Below are positions 52,511 through 63,529 of a DNA stretch of 64,000 bases, one piece after another; position 1 is the first letter of the stretch, and each line of letters starts with the position of its first letter. Location of the stretch: contig CACRSC010000023.1 in the NCBI GenBank assembly GCA_902651635.1, positions 165,912 to 229,911 on the forward strand, read 5' to 3'. Below the pieces are notes generated by a model. It was not told the origin of the DNA. It was given only the letters and a program-made list of their open reading frames with translations, and did not search any database. This DNA is from Mastigamoeba balamuthi (Eukaryota; Evosea; Mastigamoebida; Mastigamoebidae). Position numbers and translations under genes: made by a program.

Positions 52511-55500
52511 ATGCCCTCTACCGTCTCCAACGGGTCGTCGTTCACCGAGAGCAGCGAGAGCATCGCCTGGTCCGACGCCTACACGTCGTCGTCACTCAAA
52601 GGTCCGCGCTCAGCACCGCCTCTGCCACGGCGCTCATCTGGGGGAGGTCCCACAGTGGGTTATGGAGTTATCCAGAGGATCGCCTTCGGGGTCAACCAGA
52701 GCGCAATCCCCCGCGGGCTGGGCCACCTCGTGGCCGCCGTGGTGGCTCTGCAATTCCTCACCATTCCCCTCGAACACTCGGCCTCGCTCGACCCGGTTCT
52801 CGAGCCGTCCTCCCGCTGGATATCACTGATAAGGTGACCCACACTCCTTCCCGACCTCTCGGCACCTTTCCTTTTTCTTCACGTGGGGAGAAAACCCCGT
52901 GAAATGCGCACTGAATGATTCGTGCGCTCGTTTTGGCAGAGCACCGCGAGTGCCGAGTGCAGCTCAAGAGGTGATTCTGTGGGCAGCGGTGGCTGTCCTG
53001 TGCCTACTGGCCTCCGTTGTGGTCATCGAGTACGTTCGTCTGTTCCGTGGAGGCACAGCCCATGTGCGGTCTCTCTGGCTTCTCGGCATCGCCTTCACCT
53101 CGGTGCCAGCGTTCGTGTTCCCCATCACTTATCTGTCCCTTCAAGGCATGTACCGAGTATTGGTCGGTTATGTGGCAGTCTTGCTCACTGTTTCATTTGT
53201 GTGTGCAGGACTGCGATGTGCATTTCAGGCAAGGGGGTGGACTCAGGGTATAGCTGGTGGAATCACTCTGGTAATGCTCGTGGTGTCCGCGTTTTTCTCA
53301 GCCGCGTTGTATGTTACTCATTCTTGCGAACCCTTCTAAGTGCATCCGCAGCATTGGTCGGTTCATGCCCTACGATGGTCATATTGCTGTTGTCACGCCT
53401 CGTGCGCACATGATTGTAGCAGTTGTTCAGTTCGCCCTCAGTGTTGTACACACGTTTGTTCAGCCTGTAAAGCCCTGGGCCTACGGTTTTGTGTGCCTAG
53501 TGTTTGCATGCCTGTTGGTCTGTTTTCATTTCTTCATGCTCCCCGCATGGAAGAAGACCGCCAACTGCATTGTGGGAGCGTGGCTGTCGGCGCTGGTGGC
53601 ATCGTCGGTGAGCCAATTCGTCGGCTCCATCGTGGGGAACTCTATCATTCCGTTCATCGTATGTTGTGCTGTTCTCCTACCAGCTGGGGCAGTGGGATCC
53701 GGGGTGTTCCTCATGCGCCTCAGACGCTGGGAAATGTTCGTCCGAAGGAATGACCTGGTCGACGACATCGCATTTGGCAGACCGTATAACGCAAGGCTGA
53801 TGTTGAGGCGCCTGTACAATATGGACTCTGCTGCAGCGCAAGTCTATCTGCCTCGTGCCTTCGAGATTCTCTCGCGTGCCAAAGAGGAGTATCCACGAGA
53901 CTCTGGGCTCCACTTGGAGCAACCGCTGCTTCTTTATCACGTAGAGCACGACACCCTGGGTGCCATTATACACCTAAAGACTGCCAAGAGACTAACGGGT
54001 CCGTATGACACCCGGTTCCTCACGTCGTCTCTACACCAAATCGTCCAGAACTCTGCGCACGATGCCCAGAGAAAGGAGGAACTGCAGGTGCGTCTGGGAA
54101 CCGCATCAAAGCACCACAAGATGTGCAGGGCGTTCAACGCGAGGTTCTGGCAACTGCTGGTGCGCTCTCATAGCGACTCAATCGACACTGAGAAGCTCCT
54201 CGAGCTCGTTCGCAATGGAGCACACCACCAGAGCGTGGCCCGCGACATACTGCAGGACCTCCTCCGCGAGAACCCTAACAACGTCGGGTAAGGGCCGACA
54301 AGGGTTCTCACTTGCTGACCTCCTGTGCAGTGTTCTCCGGGCGTGGGCGCACCACCTCATAGAACTGAAGAACGACAAGGAGGGCGCGGAGAACGTGCTC
54401 GTGATGGCAGACCAATACGAGGAGGAGCAGACGAAGAAGCACTCCAAGAAGAAAAAGAAGGAGCGCGAGTCCGATGGCTCGTTCGTGGTGGTGGAGATCC
54501 CCCCTCCTTCGATTGACTCTCCAAATGGAGTCAAGAAGTCCAGGATTCGGTTCACCGGAAACGACGATGGGGGCATTGAGTTGGATAAGTGTGACAGCGC
54601 TGCAGAGGACAAGAACTGTGTTGTTCACTCGAAGTCCAACTCGGAAATGTCCTTGAGGTCGTCTGCGTCCGCAGGACAGTTGGCCCTTGACGAGAACGCG
54701 CACTCAAGGGCAGTAAGGAGGAAGATCGAAGGCGCTCGCAGTGCAGTCCTGACGAGGCTCCACCTTGCTGTCCTGGCAACGCTCGCGGCTCTTATCACTG
54801 GCAGTGTTGTCAACTATGCTGTCTCGGTAACTACAATGGCTCAGTTCCAGGACACACTCAGAGACATGGCTAAGACCGTTTCCACGAGGACGTACTCCAC
54901 ATTTGCTGTTCTCAAGATCAGAGAGTTCGAGATGGCTCTCATGGCTGGGAATACATCATATGCGGCGATGCAGTGCAATATTGCCATTGAGAATATTGAC
55001 ACCTTCCAGACTGTGTTTAATGTGCATGATAAGTACTAAACCAAATACTAATATTCCAACAGGACATGTTCAAGAACTCTGATGCATTTCCTAAGGTCCA
55101 GAAGTTCTGGAGAAATCCCTCGATAACTGTACACATTGCTGGCTGTAATGTTTGGCTGACAGAGGTCTCAAGGTGCGGAGCTTCATCCCAAACAACCTGT
55201 CGGACTATTCCACTGGCTTCACAAAATCTCAGGCAATGCAGTTGTACGGGTACCACAATGAAATTTCAATTTATATTTTTCAGGTGGGATGCTGGGTACA
55301 CGTTTGTTAACAGCATGCGGTCTGTGTGTAATTTCTCTCTAGTGACATTGGGTGTGAACAACCTCCGTGGGACACATGAGTTCAGATTCGTGATGGAAAA
55401 TGGACCAACGGTATTCATCCAAAACCTGTGACTACTGGGCACTCTCTATGCCGATATGTCTGCAGAGCAAGCCAGGAAAATTCAGTACTTCCTGTATGGA

Positions 55501-58119
55501 TTCTATCCTGGAACACTCCTTGCTGCCATCCTTGTTGTACTTGAACCATTCGTTTAGCATATTCTTATCTCTTCAAATGGCAGGTGTTCTTAGTATATTA
55601 CCCTGCAGTTCGCAAACTCCAGGCAGAGAAGAATTCAGCAGTCCGTTTGTTCTTGGATATTCCCAAGTCCACATTGATCAATACTTTTGAGAGGCTCTCC
55701 CTTCAGAGTGACAATGAGGATCAGAGCAGTGTCAGTCAGAGAAGAAGTGTCTTCACACCTACCAAAAGGATGAATGTGGCTTATTCAGTAACGTGCTGTT
55801 TACTGTGAGCATGTGCACTGCAGTGTTTGCTATTGGAATGATATTCACCATCGACAACAAGAGTGCGGGGATGGCCCTCTCCTACGGCGGCATTCGAAAG
55901 AACACAGTCTCGGAGATGCTGCTTTGGGCAAATGAGCTCGGTGTTGGAGATTCGACAATGTGGAGTCGTGTAGCATTGATAGCACGTTTCGAGGATGCTC
56001 TTAAACGTTTCAGAATGTCGGATACAATTCTGAAATATGGTGATGATAAGTTGGGGATTCGGTCAAAAATCACATCAGACAGACTGCTCTATTCGTTGTG
56101 GTACAACAGATTATGCCCAGAATCTCTCCATATTTCGAATTGCAAGGGGCTTGGGTTCCTTCTGCGGACCTATATAGACAGTCTCCTTGTTCTTGAGGGG
56201 CTCTACTTTGAGAAGTGCGCTTATTTCTCACGGAGTAAGTACTCATTTTTATTTAGGGAGAACACAACAGAATCCCCTCCACCTGGGCTAGTGTCTCAGT
56301 ACTATCAACTGCCACACTCGGCCAGAGATGTTCTGAATGAGTGGATTGATGATGACCTCAGCTATCAGGAGAGTAACATTCACGACGAAAAAATAGGTAT
56401 GGCTTGTCGTTTCACGGCCCATAGCTCATACCTATCTCAGGGCATCGTCTGAAATCACTGCAATATTCTGGGTTTCTGTCCCTGTATCGGTAATGTTGTA
56501 TCTACTCGTGCGCTACTTTGTTACTTCTGTGGGAGATGAAACAAAGCAGTATGTTGCCCGTGCATCTGCTCTTCTCACACTCTGAGGTGTAGAGTGTTCC
56601 AAATGCTGCTGTTCCTTCCCGTGAATGTACTGGACTCTGTTCAGTCAATCCACGACTACCTCGAGATGGGAAAGAGTGCCAGTGAGATCGAAGAGATCAG
56701 CGAGAAAGAGCAGGAGCGGGTCACCAAGTCAATTGTGGACGCCTGCGAGGACATAGTCATCCTGTGCAACAAGGACAGAAACATCGACGTTTTCAACCCC
56801 GTGGCCGAGCATGTGACAGGGTTCACAGTCGCTGAGGCCCTGGGCAAGAACGTGTCCATAGTGATACCAGCGGACGTTGAGGCCAACCAGAAGCTCCTCA
56901 ACAGTGTCTTCAGGTGCCCATTTGTATTATTATGGGCGATGCTGACAAAGATCAGTACTGACGGGGAGAAACTCGCATCAAAGAGGATCAGCACCGAGGT
57001 CGTTGTCCGAACAAAAGGCACGTGTCTCAAAACCAAGCTCCGACACCTGACCTGCTTAAAGAGGGGGCGCAGTTCACGTCACTGGTGTCGGTGAGCAGGA
57101 CTGTGGTGCACGGAAAGGTCACGACAGCCCTCTTCATCCGCGACATCACTGCCATCAAGGAGCGCGAGGCCCAGATCATCCACGAGCGCAACAGGGCCGA
57201 GGGACTCCTCCTCAACATCTTCCCCAAGCAGGTCGCCGAGAAGCTCAACAAGGCTGCCGAGGGAAGCAACTCGCAGCTGGACGAGGCCAGCGTGTTCTTC
57301 GCCTCGCACTTTGAGGAGGCCACGGTCCTGTTCGCGGACATCTGCGGGTTCACGACCATGTCGTCGAGCCTGACGGCGCAGAAGATCGTGGAGATGCTCA
57401 ACGGGGTGTTCTCGCTGTGGGACAACGCCCTGGATACCTACGGCGTCGAGAAGATCAAGACCATCGGCGATGTGAGAATGCTCACCTGGCCCCCTCAGAT
57501 TGTCGTCCGCACTGACGTCACGCGGCAACCCTGCAACGCAACGCAGGCGTACATGGTGGTGAGCGGGGTGCCGGAGAGGTGCGAGGACCACGCGGACCGG
57601 ATGCTGCGGTTCGCGGTGGCGATGCTGGGCAGCCTCAACGACTACACCCAGGAGACGTCGGCGGCGCTGTCGATCCGGATCGGGATCAACGCGGGCCCGG
57701 TGGTGGCGGGGATCATCGGGACGCGGAAGATCGCGTACGACCTGTGGGGCGACACGGTCAACGTGGCGTCGCGGATGGAGCACTCGGGGCTGCCCGGGAC
57801 CATCCAGGTGACCGAGGCCATGTACCGGCGGCACTACCTCAAGCACGAGCAGCACTTTGTGTGCCGCGGGGCCCTGGCCATCCAGGGCAAGGGCGACATC
57901 GTCTGCTACAACTGCAAGCCCCCGAGTGAGGTCCTGGCGCAGTGGGAGTACTGCTCTGAGTCGAGTGTCCAGGGGGCCCCGTTCGACCTAAAGGGAGCTC
58001 CACCACCCAAGGCCCAGAGGGCGAGCCGCACGCCCATCGTTCCTGTCACCCGAGCCCTCTCAAATTTGACCGAGACGTCGGCCCGGTTCCGCGCACGTTC
58101 GCAGGGGACCGACAGTTGA
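52511..58119 (+). CDS. TmcB-like multi-TM / PAS / class III adenylate cyclase, copy 2 (possibly broken)
   Basis: Same architecture and intron positions as copy 1, starting MPSTVSNGSSFTESSESIAW. The membrane, helical-repeat and extracellular parts have diverged, whereas the cyclase domain (about 57080-57930) is almost identical at DNA level, including its intron. Two lesions interrupt the frame ahead of the catalytic part: an in-frame TGA at 55429-55431, where copy 1 has a CGA arginine codon in FINNLRDLGG, and a one-base deletion near 55790 relative to copy 1 in the helix after MNVAYSVT. Neither can be removed by an obvious intron. Unless these are sequencing errors, full-length protein is not made. 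The PAS domain (DACEDIVILCNKDRNIDVFN) and catalytic motifs (LFADICGFT, KTIGD, YDLWGDTVN) remain intact. The start ATG is placed by similarity to copy 1. Confidence 0.85.
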
Positions 58120-58240
58120 GTTGTACGAGAACTGCAAGAAATACTGAATAAGTGTGAACCGGTCACCGAAGGGGGGGGTGGGATTCCTCGAAAGATTCAT
58201 CTCTGACTCATATTCCTGATATCTCTGCCCCTTGCGAGCC

Positions 58241-59889
58241 ATGGAGCCGGGCTCAGACTGCCAGCAGGCACCCGCCGGTGCAGCTGAGGCGCAGTTCAGG
58301 CCCGAGGGCCGGAGGTGGCTTGTCCTCTTTGTCGTGTGCCTCTTCTCCTTCTCGCAGAACCTCGTCTGCATGACCTTCTCGAGGTCCCCAGCATCCCACA
58401 TCCCCACATCCCCACACGCCCGCACCTCGTCTCACAACGGTTCCGCTCCCCCCTTCCCTGTCTCCCCCCTCCCGCGGCACGCACACCAGCGTGCCCAGGG
58501 CTGCGGAGGCCTTCTTCGGCATCAGCGCGGCCGAGGTCGACATGCAGCTCAACTGGGCGGCCATCACGTACCTCGTCGCCGCGCTGCCCGTGCTCTGGCT
58601 GCTCTCGCGCCCGCGCGGGCTGCGCCTCTGCCTGCTCGTGGGCTCGGCGTCGGCCCTGCTGGGCGCGCTGCTCCGCGTGGTCCCCTGCCTCTTCGGCAGC
58701 TTCGCCGTGCGCTCGCGCCTCTGGCCGCTGCTCGACGCCTCCTCGGTCGCCAACGGCGTCGGCGGGCCCGCGGTCATGTCGACGGGGTCGCTGCTGAGCG
58801 CCACGTGGTTCCCCGACAGCGAGCGCGCGACCGCGACGGCCATCGCGGTGCTGGCGCCGAGCCTCAGCATGGCCGTCTCCTTCCTCATGGGCCCCGCGCT
58901 CGTCCACGCCCCGGCCGACTTCCCGCGGCTCGTCTACATCGAGGCCGCCCTCGGCGCCCTGCAGTTCGTCCTCGTCGCGCTCTTCATGCGCGCGGGGCCC
59001 GCGAGCCCCCCGAGCGCCTCCGCCGCCTACGCGAGGCTGCGCCAGCGCGCCGCCGAGAAGGCGCGGGGCCCTGCCCGGCGCGGCGTCTCCGAGAGCGAGC
59101 CGCTGCTGCAGGTCGCCGACGGCTGCGCGTCGATACAGAGCGAGGCCGCGCTGACGCTGGCGCCCCAGGGGACCGCGGGGGCGGCCGCGGGGCTCTACGG
59201 CGACCTGAGGCGGCTGCTCGGGGGCTGGTCCGTGGTGGTCGCGATGGTCTCTGCGGGGCTGCAGATGTGCGTGTTCGGCGCCTGGAGCGGCTGCCTGCAG
59301 CTCACGCTCGACTCGACGCTCAGCGTCGGCCAGATCGGCTGGATCGGCTTCTCCACGACGCTGGCAGGTGCGCGGCCCCTGGCCACCCTCGCCTTCCTCA
59401 CGCGGGGGCGCAGCCATTGCCGGGGGGTGCGTCGGAGGGCGGGTGGTGGACGCCCTGCTGCGGAGGCACCTCAAGGCCGCGATACTCTTCTCGCTGTTCG
59501 GGGGGTTCTGCGGCCTCTGCTGGTTCTCGCTCGCCGCGCCCAGCGTCGTGGACAAGGACCCTCTGCTGCCCGCGGGCCCCGTCAGCACGGGCCTCTCGGC
59601 GTCGGCCGTGGGGCTGTTCTACGGCGCGATGACGCCGATGTACATGGAGCTCGCGGCGGAGCTGTCGTTCCCCGTGTCCGAGGACGTCAGCGCCGGCGTC
59701 ATCTCGTGGCTGAGCAACGTGGGCCTCATGGTGGCGCTGTTCGTCGCGCCCCGCGTGCCGCCGTCGTGGTTCAACGCCGGGTCCGCGGGCCTCATGGTGC
59801 TATCCGCGGCCCTGATGGTCGCCGTGAGGGAGGCCTACGTGCGCAGCGACGTTGGCCGGCCGTCCTCTGCTGGCGACGACTCCGCTTAG
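58241..59889 (+). CDS. MFS transporter, SLC49 (FLVCR/DIRC2)-like, copy 2
   Basis: Three exons (58241-58383, 58490-59366, about 59415-59889) encode a paralogue of the transporter at 50665-52207. The first helix is RRWLVLFVVCLFSFSQNLVC; the conserved blocks NGVGGPAVMSTGSLLSATWFP, DSERATATA and GWIGFSTTLAG and the C-terminal VISWLSNVGLMVALFVAPRV are present. The central loop is longer than in copy 1. DNA near the second intron and the following exon (for example the stretch encoding AAILFSLFGGFCGLCWFSL) is almost identical between copies, so this pair too may be homogenised locally. Intron 1 has a normal GT donor. The gene follows cyclase copy 2 by about 120 bases. It looks intact. Confidence 0.85.
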
Positions 59890-60119
59890 GATGCGGGGGG
59901 GTCTCGCCTCAGGCAGTTCCCCCGAGAGTGTTCGGTGTGGCCTCTTTTCTGCGAGTGTGGCGCATGCCGTTCGGGGACTGTTCTCCGGTGAGGGGCCACA
60001 CTGAAAACGAGGGTGTGGGCAGCCCCGTGACGTCCCCCGCGCCCGAATCACCCTTCTCGCTGACGCTCAGAAAAATAAACCCCTTCCGAGTGTTGTTGCC
60101 CACACCCGCCAGCCACACG

Positions 60120-61538
60120 ATGAAGGCCACACTCGCGCTGCTCGCTCTCGTCGCTCTCGCCTCCGGTACGACGCAGAACTCTAGCACAGACTGGGGGGGA
60201 ATGTGAGCGCTGACTGAGGGCCCCTTCCCACGGTGTGTGTCTCGCTGAGCAGCGGCGGAGCTGAACACCTTCCGCAACTGGGCCGCGATGCACGGCAAGG
60301 TCTACACCAAGGCCCAGGAGGCGCGCCGCTTCCAGGCGTTCCTCGGCAACCTCAAGCGCATCGAGGAGCTCAACGAGCAGGGCCACGCGCTCTTCGGCAT
60401 CTCCCCCTTCGCCGACCTCACTGAGGACGAGTTCCGCTCCATCGTGCGTCGTCTGTCCCCACTCGCGGGCCTCTCTCCTCCAGCCACTGACTGGCCGCCC
60501 GCCCTGTAGTACCTGCGCCCCATGTACCACAGGGAGAAGCTCGAGAGGATGCCCGGTGCGCTCAGACCCCTCAACGCCCGCCGATTTCGCTTTGTCTTTT
60601 CCAGGATGATCGGGTGGCTGAACTGAACAATTCGCTGACCGGGGACGCGCGATCCACAGTCAAGCCCAACGGCGACCTCCCTGACAACCACGACTGGCGC
60701 CAGGCCACCAACCCCGCCCGCGTCGCCCCCGTGAAGAACCAGGGCTCGTGCGGCTCGTGCTGGGTGCGCATACTGGGCCTTTAGAGTGGGGGTGCACACG
60801 TGCTGACTGGGGGCGTCCCTTTGCTGATTGTTTTCCGTATGGGCAGGCGTTCTCGACTGTGGCGCACCTGGAGAACCTCGCCGCCGAGGCGTCGAACAAG
60901 CTGGTCACGCTGTCGGAGCAGCAGCTGGTGGACTGCGACCACGAGTGCGCCGACCCCCAGGACAAGGACTCGTGCGACAGCGGCTGCAACGGCGGCCTGA
61001 TGGACAACGCGATGCGCTACGTCCTCGGCAACGGCGGCATCGAGAGCGAGGCCGACTACAAGTACACGGGCAAGGACGGCAAGTGCGCCTTTGACAGGTC
61101 GAGGGTCGCCGCCACGTTCAGCGGCAACGTGACGATCCTGCCCGCCGACGAGGAGGCCATCCGCGCCAAGCTCTACGAGGTCGGCCCCATCTCCATCGGC
61201 GTGCACGCCGACCCGTGGCAGTTCTACTTCGGCGGCATCTACGACCACACCAGCTGCACCTCGGACCCCGCCAAGATGGACCACGGCGTTGCCCTCGTCG
61301 GCTGGGGCCACGACGCCTCGTCCGGTGCGCATCCCCCCTCCCCTACCTCTCCTTGCTCGGTGAGTGGCTCGCCAAACAATCGCTGATGACTGTTGTCTGT
61401 GGGGGTGTCGCAGGCAAGGACTTCTGGATCATCCGCAACTCGTGGGGGGCCTCGTGGGGCGAGAAGGGCTACATCCGCATCCGCCGCGGCTTCAACATGT
61501 GCGGTCTCGCCAACGAGGCCACCATCATCGCGCACTGA
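60120..61538 (+). CDS. Papain-family (C1A) cysteine protease, cathepsin-like
   Basis: Six exons (60120-60165, 60253-60443, 60510-60555, 60660-60763, 60847-61324, 61414-61538) give 329 residues. The signal peptide is [15 protein letters not shown]. The propeptide has the inhibitor pattern [21 protein letters not shown] with [14 protein letters not shown]. The mature enzyme contains the oxyanion Gln and catalytic Cys in [11 protein letters not shown] joined across an intron to AFSTVAHLE, the [13 protein letters not shown] block, the catalytic His in [10 protein letters not shown] and the Asn in [19 protein letters not shown]. All catalytic residues are present. It is expected in digestive vacuoles or lysosomes or to be secreted. 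Splicing of the fourth exon uses the acceptor at 60658-60659 to keep the frame; an AG at 60603-60604 does not. Confidence 0.95.
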
Positions 61539-61899
61539 GGCGCGAGCCTGAGCCCTCTGCGGTCGGCAGTCCCGCCTGCGTGTCGCTCGTGTCATCGGAT
61601 TAAGTGCCGATGCAGGCAGAGCGAGCGCGGCTGAACGTCACCCGTGTCAGAAAAGGAAACATGCACGAGGCCCGACAGCAGCCCATTGTTCCATACCAGC
61701 CGGTGATGTCACCGCAGCTTTCTCCGTTCCGATAGCTTTGCATTACGGCTTTTCCGTAGTTTTGTTCTCCATCGATGCGCGGCGGAATGTGTGCAGAACT
61801 CGCACCTCGTGTGTTGTTGCATTGCTGTGCCTGTGCACGTGAAAAGGGGGGAGCAAATGTCGTCGTCGCGTTCTCTGAGATGGCTGGGGTGGCTCTCCC
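61539..61899. other. Convergent intergenic region
   Basis: Spacer between the 3' ends of the cysteine protease and the second decarboxylase. Nothing recognised. Confidence 0.6.
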
Positions 61900-63529
61900 C
61901 TAGAGGCTGTAGGACCTGGCCTCCTTGCAGCTCTGTGCCGCTGCGATGATCTCCGAGGCGATGAGCTCCACGTGCTCCATGTGCGTCCGGAAGTTGAGTA
62001 TCGCCACGCGTCCCAGACGCATCCCGCGGACCGTCGCTGCCGAGAGGTTGACCCTGCGGCGGGCCAGGACGCCCTGGATGACGGCCTCGGTGGCGTCATT
62101 GACCCTCTGCGCGCTGGCGCCCTCGCCGAGCCTCGCGCGGAACGTCACCACTGAGAGGCTCCTCGTGACGACCTCGGCGACGCCCGAGTCGGCAATCCTC
62201 TTGCCCAGCAGCTCTGCGAGATCGAGCTTCTCGTCGAGGCAGCTGCGGAACGCTCCGACGCCGTAGTGGGCCAGCGGCAGCCAGACGCTGCCGGCGCGGA
62301 ACGGCCTCGAGAGCTCCGGGGAGATGTCGCAGAAGTTGGTCTGCTCCATCGCGGCGAGCCCGCCGTCGAGGTACGCCTTGGCGGTGCCCGCGGCCGTGCC
62401 GGACTTGCCCTTGAACGCTTGCCTGAGCAGCGACGCGTCCTTGACGACCAGGGCGGAGCTCGCGCGCGGGAGGAAGAGGCCCTTGTGGAAGTCCATCGAC
62501 ACCGAGTCGGCGAGGCTCAGGCCGGCCATCATCGACCGCCCGCGCTCCGTCAGGGCGAAGAACCCGCCGTACGCGCCGTCGACGTGCATCCAGAGGCCGT
62601 GCTCCTGGGCGACGCTCGCGATCGAGGAGAGATCGTCGACGGCCCCGGTCGCTGTGGTGCCTGCGGTGGCGACGACCATGAATGGAACAAGTCCGTTCTT
62701 GCGATCCTCCGCGATCGCCTCGCGCAGAGCGCCGGCGTCCATGCGGAGGTCCAGGGCGCCCCCGGGCTCCGCGGAGGCGCGCGCTATCGACCGGACGTTG
62801 CACAGGCGGATACCGGCGATGCTCGCTCCCTTGGCGGCCGAGTAGTGCGTCTGGTCACCGACGTAGACCACGGCCCTGTCGATGCCGGCGTTGTCGGGGA
62901 ACGCGCGGTTGCGGGCCGCGACGATGGCGAGCAGCGTGGCCTCGCTGCCGCAGGTCGCCAGGATCCCGCCTGACGACGTGTTGCTGTAACCGACAACAGA
63001 GTCGGCACACCAGCGGACCACTGCCGACTCCATCTCGGCGACGACTGGGCCGATCCACCAGACGCCTGCGAAGCCGTCCAGGATCTGCCCAGCCGCACCC
63101 CCGATGGCGGCCTCGGGCAGCCCGCCCCCGTGGAAGTGCGAGACCGTGCCTGTTTGTTTCGTGTGTGAGTTGCCGAGTCATAGACGGCGGGGGGGGGGGA
63201 GGAAAGAAATGAGAACAGTGCAAGATGGTGGACGAACAGGGATGGGGCGGAAATGCCCCGTGCTCGCGGGAGCTCAGGAGCACGTCGAGGACCTCGTCGA
63301 GAGGGCGGCCCTCCTCGTTGCCGACGACGGCCCCTGGCTGCCGCAGCTCGAGGGCCCTGCTGAGCGCCGATCTGTAGGCGGAGCCACCGTCGATCTCGGG
63401 GTGGTCGGTGAGCGTGCACGGAGCGGAGTCCTCGAGGCCAGCCTCCAGCGTCTCGAACACGCGCGAGAGGACCGATGTGGTAAAGGACATGAGCTCGCTG
63501 GGGGTCTTTTCAAGAGATGAGGTCGCCAT
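61900..63529 (-). CDS. Group II PLP-dependent amino acid decarboxylase, copy 2
   Basis: Two exons (63529-63238, 63149-61900) sum to 513 codons plus stop. Motifs match group II decarboxylases: HFHGGGLPEAAIGG and GFAGVWWIGPVVAEME near the N-terminus, SSGGILATCGSEATLLAI, the PLP-stacking His in GDQTHYSAAKG, ATAGTTATGAVDD, HVDGAYGGFFALT and the Schiff-base Lys in SVSMDFHKGLFLPRASSA. The His-Val-Asp-Gly-Ala-Tyr form and the LFLPR segment following the lysine resemble aromatic amino acid or tyrosine decarboxylase-like enzymes. The protein is only distantly related to the decarboxylase at 37906-39757, so the two probably differ in substrate. Cytosolic; no targeting signal is obvious. Confidence 0.93.

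Larger units (their letters stand above)
44617..59889 (+). repeat. Tandem duplication of a cyclase-transporter module
   Basis: Unit 1 is 44617-52207 and unit 2 is 52511-59889, head to tail, with start-to-start distance 7.9 kb. Each holds a TmcB-like cyclase then an SLC49-like transporter with matching intron positions. Similarity is uneven: near-identical in the cyclase catalytic domain (about 49330-50190 against 57072-57930) and moderate elsewhere. Confidence 0.92.
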
